Positions 1 through 6,174 of a stretch of 11,457 nucleotides of DNA are shown in pieces. The notes under the pieces were generated by a model. It made no database searches. It had not been told where the DNA came from and saw only the letters and a list, made by a program, of their open reading frames with translations. Location: contig JAFGTA010000217.1 in assembly GCA_016934355.1 (NCBI GenBank), positions 1 to 11,457 of the forward strand. Direction: 5' to 3'. Position numbers and translations under genes: made by a program. Position 1 is the stretch's first letter, and each line of letters starts with the position of its first letter. This DNA is from Candidatus Bathyarchaeota archaeon. Lineage in GTDB: Archaea; Thermoproteota; Bathyarchaeia; TCS64.

Positions 1-460
1 CTGTCTGAGGCGAAGGCTGAGGCTGACTCTGGGCAGCCATCGGGGCAGGTGCAGCCGCGGCTGGCGCAGGCGCCGCTCCACCCATCTGGGTGACGATGGC
101 GTCCGGCTCATTCTTCCCGCCGGCCATCCTCTTCTTTGCCTCGTCCCGCTTCTGCTTCATGACCTCGTCCTCGACGGTCTCCACCGCCTTGTTGACGAGC
201 TTGTCTACACCCATCTCGCGAAGCATGTTGAACGGGTTATCCATGTCCTGCATCAACGCACGTACGTCGAGCAGCGTAGACTTCATGGCGTCGGTCATGG
301 CCCTCATCTCCTGGTCGGACTTATCCATCCGCCTCTTGAGGTCCATCATGTCGTTGCCGACATCGGCCTCCTCTCCGTCAGACACAGTATCGCCTAGATC
401 AGTCGCTAGGGCGTTCAGCTCTGACTTCAAATCGAGTAGAGAGTCTTTGTCCTCAGCCAT
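1..460 (-). CDS. Acidic coiled-coil archaellum accessory protein, ArlC/D/E (FlaC/D/E)-like N-terminal part, partial
   Basis: The gene starts at the ATG at 460, behind a very strong Shine-Dalgarno (GGAGGTGA, five bases before the ATG), and is open to the left edge. 153 codons are visible. Residues 1-70 are acidic and predicted helical. Residues 75-110 hold a conserved-looking segment (DNPFNMLREMGVDKL) followed by a charged helix. From about 113 a low-complexity linker rich in Ala, Pro, Gln and Met runs to the edge. Archaellum proteins ArlC, ArlD and ArlE combine such a coiled coil with a globular C-terminal domain and form the cytosolic ring that receives switching signals from chemotaxis. The position downstream of archaellin and a MinD-like gene fits this role. 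The diagnostic C-terminal domain lies outside the window, so the family call is inference. The gap to the stop of the upstream minD-like gene is 40 bases. Confidence 0.6.
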   Translation of the reverse strand, partial: MAEDKDSLLDLKSELNALATDLGDTVSDGEEADVGNDMMDLKRRMDKSDQEMRAMTDAMKSTLLDVRALMQDMDNPFNMLREMGVDKLVNKAVETVEDEVMKQKRDEAKKRMAGGKNEPDAIVTQMGGAAPAPAAAAPAPMAAQSQPQPSPQT

Positions 461-500
461 CAGTCTCACCTCCAAGGGTTTTTGATAAAAGGTTTATAGA

Positions 501-1253
501 TCACCATTTACTAAGCGTCTTGGCCACCTTCGCGATCACCTGGCTGTACTGGTGCGTCGGGTGGCTCAGCATGAACACACCCTTGCTCCTGTAGCTCAGG
601 ACGTCGTCGAGGAACGGTATAAACGTCAGCACTGGGGCCTGGATCGCCTTGGAGACGTCCTCGGTAAGCTCGGGGAGCTTCGTCAGCTCGGACGGCACCA
701 TGTTCAGCAGGACGTAGCACACCTTGTTCATCCTCCTGAGTATCTTCGTCAACAGGAACGTGCCTGAGATGTCCTGCCTGTCCATCCTCATGAGGATGAG
801 GCTGATGTCGCTGCTGAGGACGGCCAGAATGGTGTCCTCGACGACGCCCGGGTGGGTGTCGAAGATCAGGTAGTCCACGCCGAACTCGGTCTCCATGGAC
901 TTGGCGATCTGCTTATAGAACGACTCCTCATAGTCCTTCTTCATAAGCTCGCTTATCTCCTCCGGCTTCATGCTCGAGCCGACGAACAGGAGCTGCCCGT
1001 TGTTTATACCGAGCTGCTCGGTCAGGTCCGTAACACAGTCCTTCAACGCGCACCTCTGGTAGATGAAGTCGTTAAGCGTCTTCTCCAAGTTACTCTGACT
1101 CACGTTAAAGATGACGTGAAGCCCGGGGGACGAGAGGTCCAGGTCAACGGTGGCTACCTTGAACCCCATGTGCGCGAGGGCCGACGCCAGGTTAGCCGAT
1201 GTTGTGCTCTTCCCAGTCCCTCCCCTATACGAGTGGATAGCTATTACTCTCAT
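501..1253 (-). CDS. MinD/ParA-family P-loop ATPase with arginine-variant Walker A, archaellum-associated
   Basis: This is a 250-residue SIMIBI-class ATPase of the MinD/ParA/FlhG type. The deviant Walker A lies at residues 9-17 (YRGGTGKST). The lysine expected before GG is Arg10, while the P-loop Lys15 is kept. Switch I follows with VDLDLSSPG (about 35-45), and the Walker B-like IFDTHPG centres on Asp132. The C-terminus is a short helix ending in Lys-Trp that could be amphipathic and membrane-seeking. The start was chosen at the ATG at 1253 because GGAGGT lies six bases upstream. A GTG at 1256 is only three bases from it. The ATG overlaps the TGA of the preceding coiled-coil gene by one base, implying translational coupling. 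MinD homologues place flagella, archaella and chemosensory arrays (haloarchaeal MinD4, bacterial FlhG), and that is the inferred role here. Confidence 0.88.
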   Translation of the reverse strand: MRVIAIHSYRGGTGKSTTSANLASALAHMGFKVATVDLDLSSPGLHVIFNVSQSNLEKTLNDFIYQRCALKDCVTDLTEQLGINNGQLLFVGSSMKPEEISELMKKDYEESFYKQIAKSMETEFGVDYLIFDTHPGVVEDTILAVLSSDISLILMRMDRQDISGTFLLTKILRRMNKVCYVLLNMVPSELTKLPELTEDVSKAIQAPVLTFIPFLDDVLSYRSKGVFMLSHPTHQYSQVIAKVAKTLSKW

Positions 1254-1435
1254 CACTTAACCTCCATTGATTTCTCTATTTCATCGATCTTGCCTTCGAG
1301 CGAAGAGACACGGTTCTCAAGGTTGTTGAGCTTGTCCTCAAAGCTGTTCAAAGCATTATCAAGGTCGCTGATGTCGACGTTTAGCCCTTGAAGAAGGTTC
1401 GCCGCATAGTCTCGTCCGGTCTTCTCTGTTTCCAT
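1253..1435 (-). CDS. 60-residue coiled-coil protein in the archaellum locus
   Basis: A 60-codon gene starts at the ATG at 1435 and ends in a TGA that overlaps the start of the minD-like gene. Residues 18-57 are one uninterrupted predicted coiled coil with Leu/Ile/Val at heptad spacing (DLDNALNSFEDKLNNLENRV and onward), strongly charged and free of Cys. The N-terminal 17 residues are polar. The overlap with minD and the good codon use argue that it is real. It may be a partner or activator of the ATPase, or a minimal relative of the ArlC/ArlX coiled coils; I do not recognise a named family. A TATA-like TTTAATTAAA sits 20-29 bases upstream, so the transcript may begin almost at the start codon; the SD (GTGGG) is weak. 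Confidence 0.7.
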   Translation of the reverse strand: METEKTGRDYAANLLQGLNVDISDLDNALNSFEDKLNNLENRVSSLEGKIDEIEKSMEVK

Positions 1436-1454
1436 TTAGTCCCACTGCTGGTCG

Positions 1455-1464
1455 TTTAATTAAA
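1455..1464 (-). promoter_or_regulatory. Candidate TATA box for the coiled-coil/minD-like genes
   Basis: TTTAATTAAA reads the same on both strands. It lies between the archaellin stop and the ATG at 1435. With the usual archaeal spacing of about 25 bases, transcription would start at or just before the ATG, giving a leaderless or near-leaderless message. This would let the cytosolic genes be expressed apart from the abundant archaellin. Confidence 0.4.
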
Positions 1465-1466
1465 GT

Positions 1467-1480
1467 AAAAAAGGGGAAGG
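1467..1480 (-). terminator. Candidate T-tract terminator after archaellin
   Basis: On the minus strand the archaellin stop is followed within a few bases by a pyrimidine run, CCTTCCCCTTTTTT. Archaeal RNA polymerase terminates at oligo-T tracts without needing a hairpin. The run precedes the next promoter, so archaellin could be made as a short, abundant message. The T run is only six long, so the call is tentative. Confidence 0.4.
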
Positions 1481-1486
1481 AGATGA

Positions 1487-2113
1487 CTAATCTATCGTCA
1501 TTATAGTGCTGTAGACAGCCGGGATCTGACGCTCTATGGTCAACACGGCGCCCGCTGAGGGTCTAAGCTCGATCCTAAACTCCTCGTAGGAGTGTGCGTA
1601 CACATTTGCGGCGGAACCCTGCGCGGGATCCACGGTGCTCCTGCTTAGCTCAGTGAAGTCTATGCATACCTTGAACTTCTCGCCAGTCTCAAGCAGTGAG
1701 TCTCCGTCTCCGTTGACCACCGTTACCTCCATAACGGTACCGTTGGTGCTATAGATCTCGCCATGGCACCTCTGGTTTGTGTAGGTGGCTACCATGACGT
1801 TGTCATCAACGTCTATGGGTTCGTGGCCCTGTGACAGCTTCAGGTAGAACGTCAGCTTGGTGAGGCAGATTGCACTCTGGTCACCTGTGACGTTTGCGAA
1901 CTGTGCTACCATCCCGCTGTCCGTAAGTAGCGCTGATGCGGCCTCGGCCATGCCCGAACTGATGACTGACTGCGTCTTCTCCGCTGTCAGGAATCCCATG
2001 TTCAGAACGACGAACGCGAACGCCGCTGCGGTTATTACGAACGCCACGAGTATGATAGCCGTCTCGAGCCCTGTCATACCGCGTCGCTTACCCAGCAACA
2101 TCTTTTTACTCAT
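1487..2113 (-). CDS. arlB: Archaellin (archaeal flagellin), class III signal peptide
   Basis: This 208-residue protein is the filament subunit of the archaellum. The N-terminus is a textbook class III (type IV pilin-like) signal peptide: basic KRRG, predicted cleavage after Gly12 by the prepilin-type peptidase, then MTGLETAI with Glu17 at mature position +5, and a hydrophobic assembly helix to about residue 42. The globular domain carries the conserved archaellin stretch VNGDGDSLLETGEKF. Two N-glycosylation sequons are visible (Asn74 in NVT and an NGT further on), in keeping with glycosylated archaellins. Three cysteines are present. The ATG at 2113 has a GGAG eight bases upstream. It is the first gene of the leftward archaellum group and is transcribed divergently from cheR. 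It could be one of several archaellin copies. Confidence 0.93.
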   Translation of the reverse strand: MSKKMLLGKRRGMTGLETAIILVAFVITAAAFAFVVLNMGFLTAEKTQSVISSGMAEAASALLTDSGMVAQFANVTGDQSAICLTKLTFYLKLSQGHEPIDVDDNVMVATYTNQRCHGEIYSTNGTVMEVTVVNGDGDSLLETGEKFKVCIDFTELSRSTVDPAQGSAANVYAHSYEEFRIELRPSAGAVLTIERQIPAVYSTIMTID

Positions 2114-2128
2114 TGGCTTTTCTCCAAT
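2112..2128 (-). repeat. Small inverted repeat over the archaellin ribosome-binding site
   Basis: On the minus strand ATTGG-agaaaag-CCAAT encloses part of the SD and the first two bases of the archaellin start codon. It would form a 5-bp stem with a 7-base loop in the mRNA. It is short enough to be chance. Confidence 0.3.
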
Positions 2129-2429
2129 CCTTTCTACGGCGGTTTATGCCGAAGGTTCCTCGCCCGATTAAGCTATTAAGAAAATGTATGTGGCGTTGTA
2201 GAACACATATCGACGAAAACTGAACCATCAACACGCGGGCTTACACCGATATATTCTCGTAGAGCACAAGAACCTACAGAAATTGTAGGCAATTCACGCC
2301 TCATTGTTGACGCCGAACCAGTGTACCCACCTCATACAACGAATTGAGGCTATGTCTGTTTCCTGCTCCACTGACATTAGCATATCCCTGCTCACAGGCT
2401 TATCTTTGAACACCAGACGAGAGATACAT
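2114..2429. promoter_or_regulatory. Divergent archaellin/cheR intergenic region
   Basis: These 316 bases lack a convincing gene. On the minus strand a TATA-like CTTAATAG (about 2172-2179) lies some 60 bases before the archaellin ATG. On the plus strand GATATATTC (2248-2256) is a TATA candidate for cheR. Two near-identical decamers occur, GTAGAACACA (2198-2207) and GTAGAGCACA (2259-2268). An open frame in phase with cheR extends back to a TTG at 2304, but its codon use (TCT, GTT, ACT, CGA) is unlike the neighbouring genes, so I treat it as untranslated leader. Confidence 0.5.
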
Positions 2430-3263
2430 ATGGAGGCGCAGAGACAGGCCCCCGACTTGTTACAGAATCAGGAAAAGGGCTACGACTACGTCAAACGAAT
2501 GATCCTGAACAACCTCGGCCTAGACGGCAGGTATTACAGGGACAGCTTCTTCAGGCGTAAGATCGACCAGCAGCTCAAGGAGAAGGGGTTCACGAGCTAC
2601 TGGGACTACGCCAACTTCCTCAGGAAGAACGGCGAGGAGCTTGAGAGTCTCACCACGAGCCTAACGGTGAACTACACGACCTTCTTCCGGGACCAGGAGG
2701 TCTTCAACAGGCTCCGGGAGAAAGTGTTACCCGAGCTGATAACACAGTCCAAGATTCTGAGGGTCATGAGCGCCGGATGCAGCTACGGGCAGGAGCCTTA
2801 CACCCTCGCTATGATCCTCCACGAGCTCCTCGGCCAACGCATCAACCAGAGCACAGTGTCGATATACGCCATCGACATCGACAAGACCTGCCTAGCCAAG
2901 GCTAGGAGCGGCCGGTACAAGCCCAACGAGATAGAGGGCGTGAGGGAGGACTATCTCCGCAGGTACTTCGACGAAGACGGGGACGAGTATACGGTGAAGG
3001 AAACCCTGAAGAGAAGGATTCACTTCAAGTACCACGACCTAACGAAGGGCTTCGACTACAGATACCTTGACCTCATAGTGTGCAGGAACGTTTTCATCTA
3101 CTTCTCAAAGGACGCCCAGGCGCAGATACTGACTAGGTTCCATGAAGGCATGAAGGATAACGGCTACCTCGTCCTAGGGAAGACCGAGATGCTGCCACCT
3201 GAGATGACGGCAAAGTTCCGCCACGTGGACCCTATTAACAAGATTTACCAGAAGATACCTTAG
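2430..3263 (+). CDS. cheR: CheR, chemoreceptor glutamate O-methyltransferase
   Basis: CheR transfers methyl groups from S-adenosylmethionine to glutamates of chemoreceptors in the adaptation branch of chemotaxis. With the ATG at 2430 the protein is 277 residues, a normal length for the family. An N-terminal helical CheR domain (about 12-80) leads to the signature around residue 85 (NYTTFFRD). The SAM-binding loop is SAGCSYGQEPY (114-124), which deviates from the usual STGEEPY at two places. CRNVFIYF lies at 218-225. The open frame extends upstream to a TTG at 2304 and an ATG at 2352, but that extension has foreign codon use and no family homology I can see, so the start at 2430 is preferred although its SD is weak. 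It is the first gene of the plus-strand che cluster. Confidence 0.93.
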   Translation: MEAQRQAPDLLQNQEKGYDYVKRMILNNLGLDGRYYRDSFFRRKIDQQLKEKGFTSYWDYANFLRKNGEELESLTTSLTVNYTTFFRDQEVFNRLREKVLPELITQSKILRVMSAGCSYGQEPYTLAMILHELLGQRINQSTVSIYAIDIDKTCLAKARSGRYKPNEIEGVREDYLRRYFDEDGDEYTVKETLKRRIHFKYHDLTKGFDYRYLDLIVCRNVFIYFSKDAQAQILTRFHEGMKDNGYLVLGKTEMLPPEMTAKFRHVDPINKIYQKIP

Positions 3264-3297
3264 ACGCGCCCTGTTTGTGGGCACGATCACACATCAA

Positions 3298-3306
3298 TTC
3301 TTAAAT
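3298..3306 (+). promoter_or_regulatory. Candidate cheA TATA box
   Basis: TTCTTAAAT stands in the 89-base gap between cheR and cheA. A start of transcription about 25 bases on would fall near 3328, leaving a short leader that contains the purine-rich AGAAGGGG (3337-3344) before the TTG at 3353. Confidence 0.45.
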
Positions 3307-3352
3307 CGAGTACAAGCTATGGAACGCCACCAGACCAGAAGGGGCATAGTGT

Positions 3353-4984
3353 TTGTCCGAGGACATGGAGCAATACCTCGAGCTTTTCCTAGAAGAGGCC
3401 AAGGAGCACCTCGAAAACCTAACGAACACACTGATAATCCTCGAGAAGGAGGAGGACAACACAGAAGCCCTCAACACATTGTTCCGCGCCGCTCACACGC
3501 TGAAGAGCAGCTCTGCCATGATGGGCCACCAGGAGATATCGAACCTTTCGCACGCCATGGAGGACGTTTTCGACGCCATGAGGGACGGACGCCACGTCAA
3601 CCGGGCTGTAATGGACATACTTCTGGCGTGCGTCGACGCACTGTCCATCAACATCAAGGTCATCGAGGACGGTTCAGGCGAAGCGATGGACCTAATACCG
3701 CTCGTTAAGAGTCTTCATAGCATCGACCTCACACATATTGACGGCTCCATGGAACCATGCCCGGCGCCCGAGCCTGCCTCCGTGGAGGCGAATACCAAGG
3801 CTACGGAGACCGTTGAGAACGACCAGTACGAGATCATCACATCGCAGTCTGTGAGGGTGAACTTCACCCAGCTCGACAGCCTCATGAACATGGTCGGGGA
3901 GCTGGTCATCAACAAGATAAGCCTCCTCCAGCTTACCCGCGAACTGGACGACAGCACGCTGAAGAACATATCCAAGAACATCGATCGACTCACAGACGAC
4001 CTGCAGGACCTCGCTATGAAGATACGAATGCTGCCGGTGAGCCAGATATTCAACAGGTTCCCGAGGCTCGTCAGAGACCTCTCGGTGAAAGAAGGAAAAG
4101 AAGTGAACCTGACTGTGGAGGGAGAGGGAATCGAGGTCGACAGGTTCGTGCTGGACGAAATAGGGCAGCCCCTCATCCACATCATCAGAAACTCCATCGA
4201 CCACGGCATCGAGACGCCTGAAGCCAGGGCCGCCGCAGGGAAACCAGCGGCTGGCATGATCAAACTCGTTGCCCAGAGAACCTCAGACCATGTCAGGATC
4301 GAGGTGAGTGACGACGGCGTAGGCATCGACACAGAGAAGTTGAAGGTGAAGGCGATAGAGAAAAGGTTCATCTCGACCGATGAGGCGGGAAAGCTCAGCC
4401 ACCAACAACTCATAAACCTGACGTTCCTGCCGGGGCTCTCCACGGCGAATGAGGTGACCGAGACCAGCGGCAGAGGGGTGGGCATGGACGTCGTCAAGAC
4501 CAAGATCGGCGCACTCGGCGGCACCGTGCTGCTGGAGTCAGAGCCGGGGCAAGGCACAAGGATAATTCTGCTACTGCCGCTTACACTGTCCATAATCAGG
4601 GCGTTGCTTGTCACGTGTGGCGGGGAGACGCTCGCCCTGCCGACGAACGTGATCCACACGGTGATCCAAGTTAAGAAGGAGGATATACAGAGCCTCGGCG
4701 CCTCAGAGGCCTTCGTGTACCGAGATGAAGTGATACCGTTCCAGAGAATGGCCAACATACTCGGGCTTGATGGATACGACGAAAAGAGCAGCTACGAGGT
4801 AGTCGTCATCAAACAGAAGGGCAGCGAGAACAAGCTGGGCGTGGTCGTGGACTCGGTCATCGGCCTCCAGGAGATACTCGTAAAGCCCCTCGATGACACC
4901 CTCGCGTCAGTGGACAGGTTCAGCGGAGCCACGATACTGGGCGACGGAAGCGTGATCATGGTCGTGGACCAGGACTACTTCTAG
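3353..4984 (+). CDS. cheA: CheA, chemotaxis histidine autokinase (P2-less)
   Basis: CheA is the receptor-coupled kinase that phosphorylates CheY and CheB. The protein is 543 residues from the TTG at 3353, which has AGAAGGGG eight bases upstream; an in-frame ATG at 3365 would give 539. Domains in order: P1 Hpt (about 5-110) with phospho-acceptor His48 in AAHTLKSSS; a roughly 45-residue Pro/Glu/Thr-rich linker (about 122-165) where a P2 domain would normally be; P3 dimerisation (about 166-230, QLDSLMNMVGELV); P4 ATPase with N-box IIRNSIDHG (about 277-286), G1 DDGVGID (about 320) and G2 GRGVGMDVV; and the CheW-like P5 from about 405 to the end. All catalytic motifs look intact. The missing P2 means CheY and CheB must dock elsewhere. 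Confidence 0.95.
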   Translation: MSEDMEQYLELFLEEAKEHLENLTNTLIILEKEEDNTEALNTLFRAAHTLKSSSAMMGHQEISNLSHAMEDVFDAMRDGRHVNRAVMDILLACVDALSINIKVIEDGSGEAMDLIPLVKSLHSIDLTHIDGSMEPCPAPEPASVEANTKATETVENDQYEIITSQSVRVNFTQLDSLMNMVGELVINKISLLQLTRELDDSTLKNISKNIDRLTDDLQDLAMKIRMLPVSQIFNRFPRLVRDLSVKEGKEVNLTVEGEGIEVDRFVLDEIGQPLIHIIRNSIDHGIETPEARAAAGKPAAGMIKLVAQRTSDHVRIEVSDDGVGIDTEKLKVKAIEKRFISTDEAGKLSHQQLINLTFLPGLSTANEVTETSGRGVGMDVVKTKIGALGGTVLLESEPGQGTRIILLLPLTLSIIRALLVTCGGETLALPTNVIHTVIQVKKEDIQSLGASEAFVYRDEVIPFQRMANILGLDGYDEKSSYEVVVIKQKGSENKLGVVVDSVIGLQEILVKPLDDTLASVDRFSGATILGDGSVIMVVDQDYF

Positions 4985-5025
4985 GCTCAACCATATAACG
5001 GTGCTATAGAAAACGGTTTGCCGAA

Positions 5026-5035
5026 GCTTAAATAA
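5026..5035 (+). promoter_or_regulatory. Candidate cheB TATA box
   Basis: GCTTAAATAA lies in the 95-base cheA-cheB gap, about 45 bases before the TTG start, and is the best TATA match in the cluster. Just upstream are two copies of AACGGT (4997-5002 and 5012-5017) flanking CTATAGAAAACGG (5004-5016). Confidence 0.5.
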
Positions 5036-5079
5036 TCAAGCAACGTGGTCTGCCAGAAGACGAGGGACTGGCGAGCGTT

Positions 5080-6090
5080 TTGAAGGTTCTAGTCGTAGAC
5101 GACTCGATTTTCATAAGGAAGATACTGACGGACATGATAAACAGCGACCCGATGCTCCAGGTGGTAGGTGACGCGAGCAACGGCCGCGAAGCCCTCGAGA
5201 AGATAGGCACACTGAAGCCCGACGTAGTGACACTCGACATCCAAATGCCGGTCATGGACGGCCTTACCACGCTAAAACAGATCATGGACAACTCGCCCCT
5301 ACCCGTGATCATGGTAAGCTCATTAACAAAGGAAGGCGCCGAGGAGACGTTCGAGGCTCTGGACCTAGGCGCATTCGACTACATCCCAAAGCCCGCCGGG
5401 AAACCGGCGCTGAACGTCAACGAGATCAAGCAGAGCCTGCTATCAAAGATCAAGTCCGCGGCGAACGCCAGAATCATCGGGAAACAGCAGGCCACCCTCC
5501 GAATGGATTTCCGCAACATAACATTCCTTGACAGGGTGATCGCCATCGGAGCCTCCACGGGTGGACCGCCCGCCATCGAGAAGGTCCTCTGCCAGTTGCC
5601 GAGGAACATACCGCCCGTGCTCATAGTTCAGCACATGCCTGACTCATTCACCTCGATCTTTGCGCAACGCCTCGACAAGATATGCGGGCTTTCCGTGAAG
5701 GAGGCCGAGGCCGGCGACTACCTCGAGGATGGTAGAGTCTACATCGCGAAGGGGGGATATCACATGGAGCTCAACGCTCTCAGTAAGATTAAGCTGGTTA
5801 AAGGACCTCCCCAGAACGGCTTCAGGCCTGCCGTGGACTCGTTGATGAAGAGCGTGGCGTGGGTAGTAAAGGACCGCGCCGTGGGGGTCATACTGACCGG
5901 GATGGGAAGAGACGGAGCAGCCGGGATTAAGGCAATAAAGAGGCGAGGCGGCAGCACCATCGCACAGGACGACGAGACCAGCGTGGTCTACGGGATGCCT
6001 AAGGCGGCCAAGGAGACGGGGGCCGTCGACTCTGTTGCCCCGATACAGAGGGTCGGCGCCGAGATAGTCGAGGCGTGCAGGGCTCCCTAG
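5080..6090 (+). CDS. cheB: CheB, receptor methylesterase/deamidase response regulator
   Basis: CheB removes methyl groups from receptor glutamates when phosphorylated by CheA, opposing CheR. The protein is 336 residues. The receiver domain (1-120) has the acidic pair Asp7/Asp8, phospho-acceptor Asp53 (LDIQMP) and the VSS and PKP motifs. After a linker (about 125-148) comes the C-terminal methylesterase domain with the catalytic triad Ser159 (GASTGGP), His185 (VQHMP) and Asp278 (GMGRDG). The start is the TTG at 5080: the receiver fold begins there (KVLVVDDS) and no ATG fits. A GAGGGA lies 12 bases upstream, a rather long spacing. Both domains look intact, so full activity is expected. Confidence 0.96.
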   Translation: MKVLVVDDSIFIRKILTDMINSDPMLQVVGDASNGREALEKIGTLKPDVVTLDIQMPVMDGLTTLKQIMDNSPLPVIMVSSLTKEGAEETFEALDLGAFDYIPKPAGKPALNVNEIKQSLLSKIKSAANARIIGKQQATLRMDFRNITFLDRVIAIGASTGGPPAIEKVLCQLPRNIPPVLIVQHMPDSFTSIFAQRLDKICGLSVKEAEAGDYLEDGRVYIAKGGYHMELNALSKIKLVKGPPQNGFRPAVDSLMKSVAWVVKDRAVGVILTGMGRDGAAGIKAIKRRGGSTIAQDDETSVVYGMPKAAKETGAVDSVAPIQRVGAEIVEACRAP

Positions 6091-6133
6091 ATACGATGTT
6101 ATGCGTCAGTAAAACGGTATACGGCTCCGTAAT

Positions 6134-6141
6134 TTCTAATA
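6134..6141 (+). promoter_or_regulatory. Candidate cheY TATA box
   Basis: TTCTAATA lies in the 84-base gap after cheB, about 34 bases before the ATG. An AAAACGGTAT (6111-6120) upstream recalls the AAACGGT in front of the cheB promoter. Confidence 0.35.
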
Positions 6142-6174
6142 TGGTTATCCCTTGTAGGGTCGGTGGGGACACCA

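Noticed and set aside
90..485. Plus-strand ORF of 131 codons at the left edge
   Set aside because: It is the antisense shadow of the minus-strand coiled-coil gene, which has a strong SD and sensible composition; the plus-strand product is Ser-rich nonsense.
483..500. CTATAAACC as a promoter between the minD-like gene and the ArlC/D/E-like gene
   Set aside because: It is too close to the start codon to leave room for the strong SD in the transcript; coupled expression from upstream is more likely.
852..1391. 179-codon plus-strand ORF opposite the minD-like and coiled-coil genes
   Set aside because: It spans two real overlapping genes on the other strand and has no recognisable domain.
2304..2429. 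N-terminal extension of CheR from the TTG at 2304
   Set aside because: Codon use is unlike the rest of the gene, there is no SD, and CheR proteins normally start about where the ATG at 2430 puts it. Not excluded.
3277..3708. 143-codon plus-strand ORF overlapping the start of cheA
   Set aside because: It is an out-of-frame shadow of the CheA Hpt domain with an Arg/His/Gly-rich product.
3715..4758. 347-codon minus-strand ORF inside cheA
   Set aside because: cheA matches its family over its full length. The antisense frame is rich in Ser, Pro and Met, typical of a mirrored G+C-rich gene.
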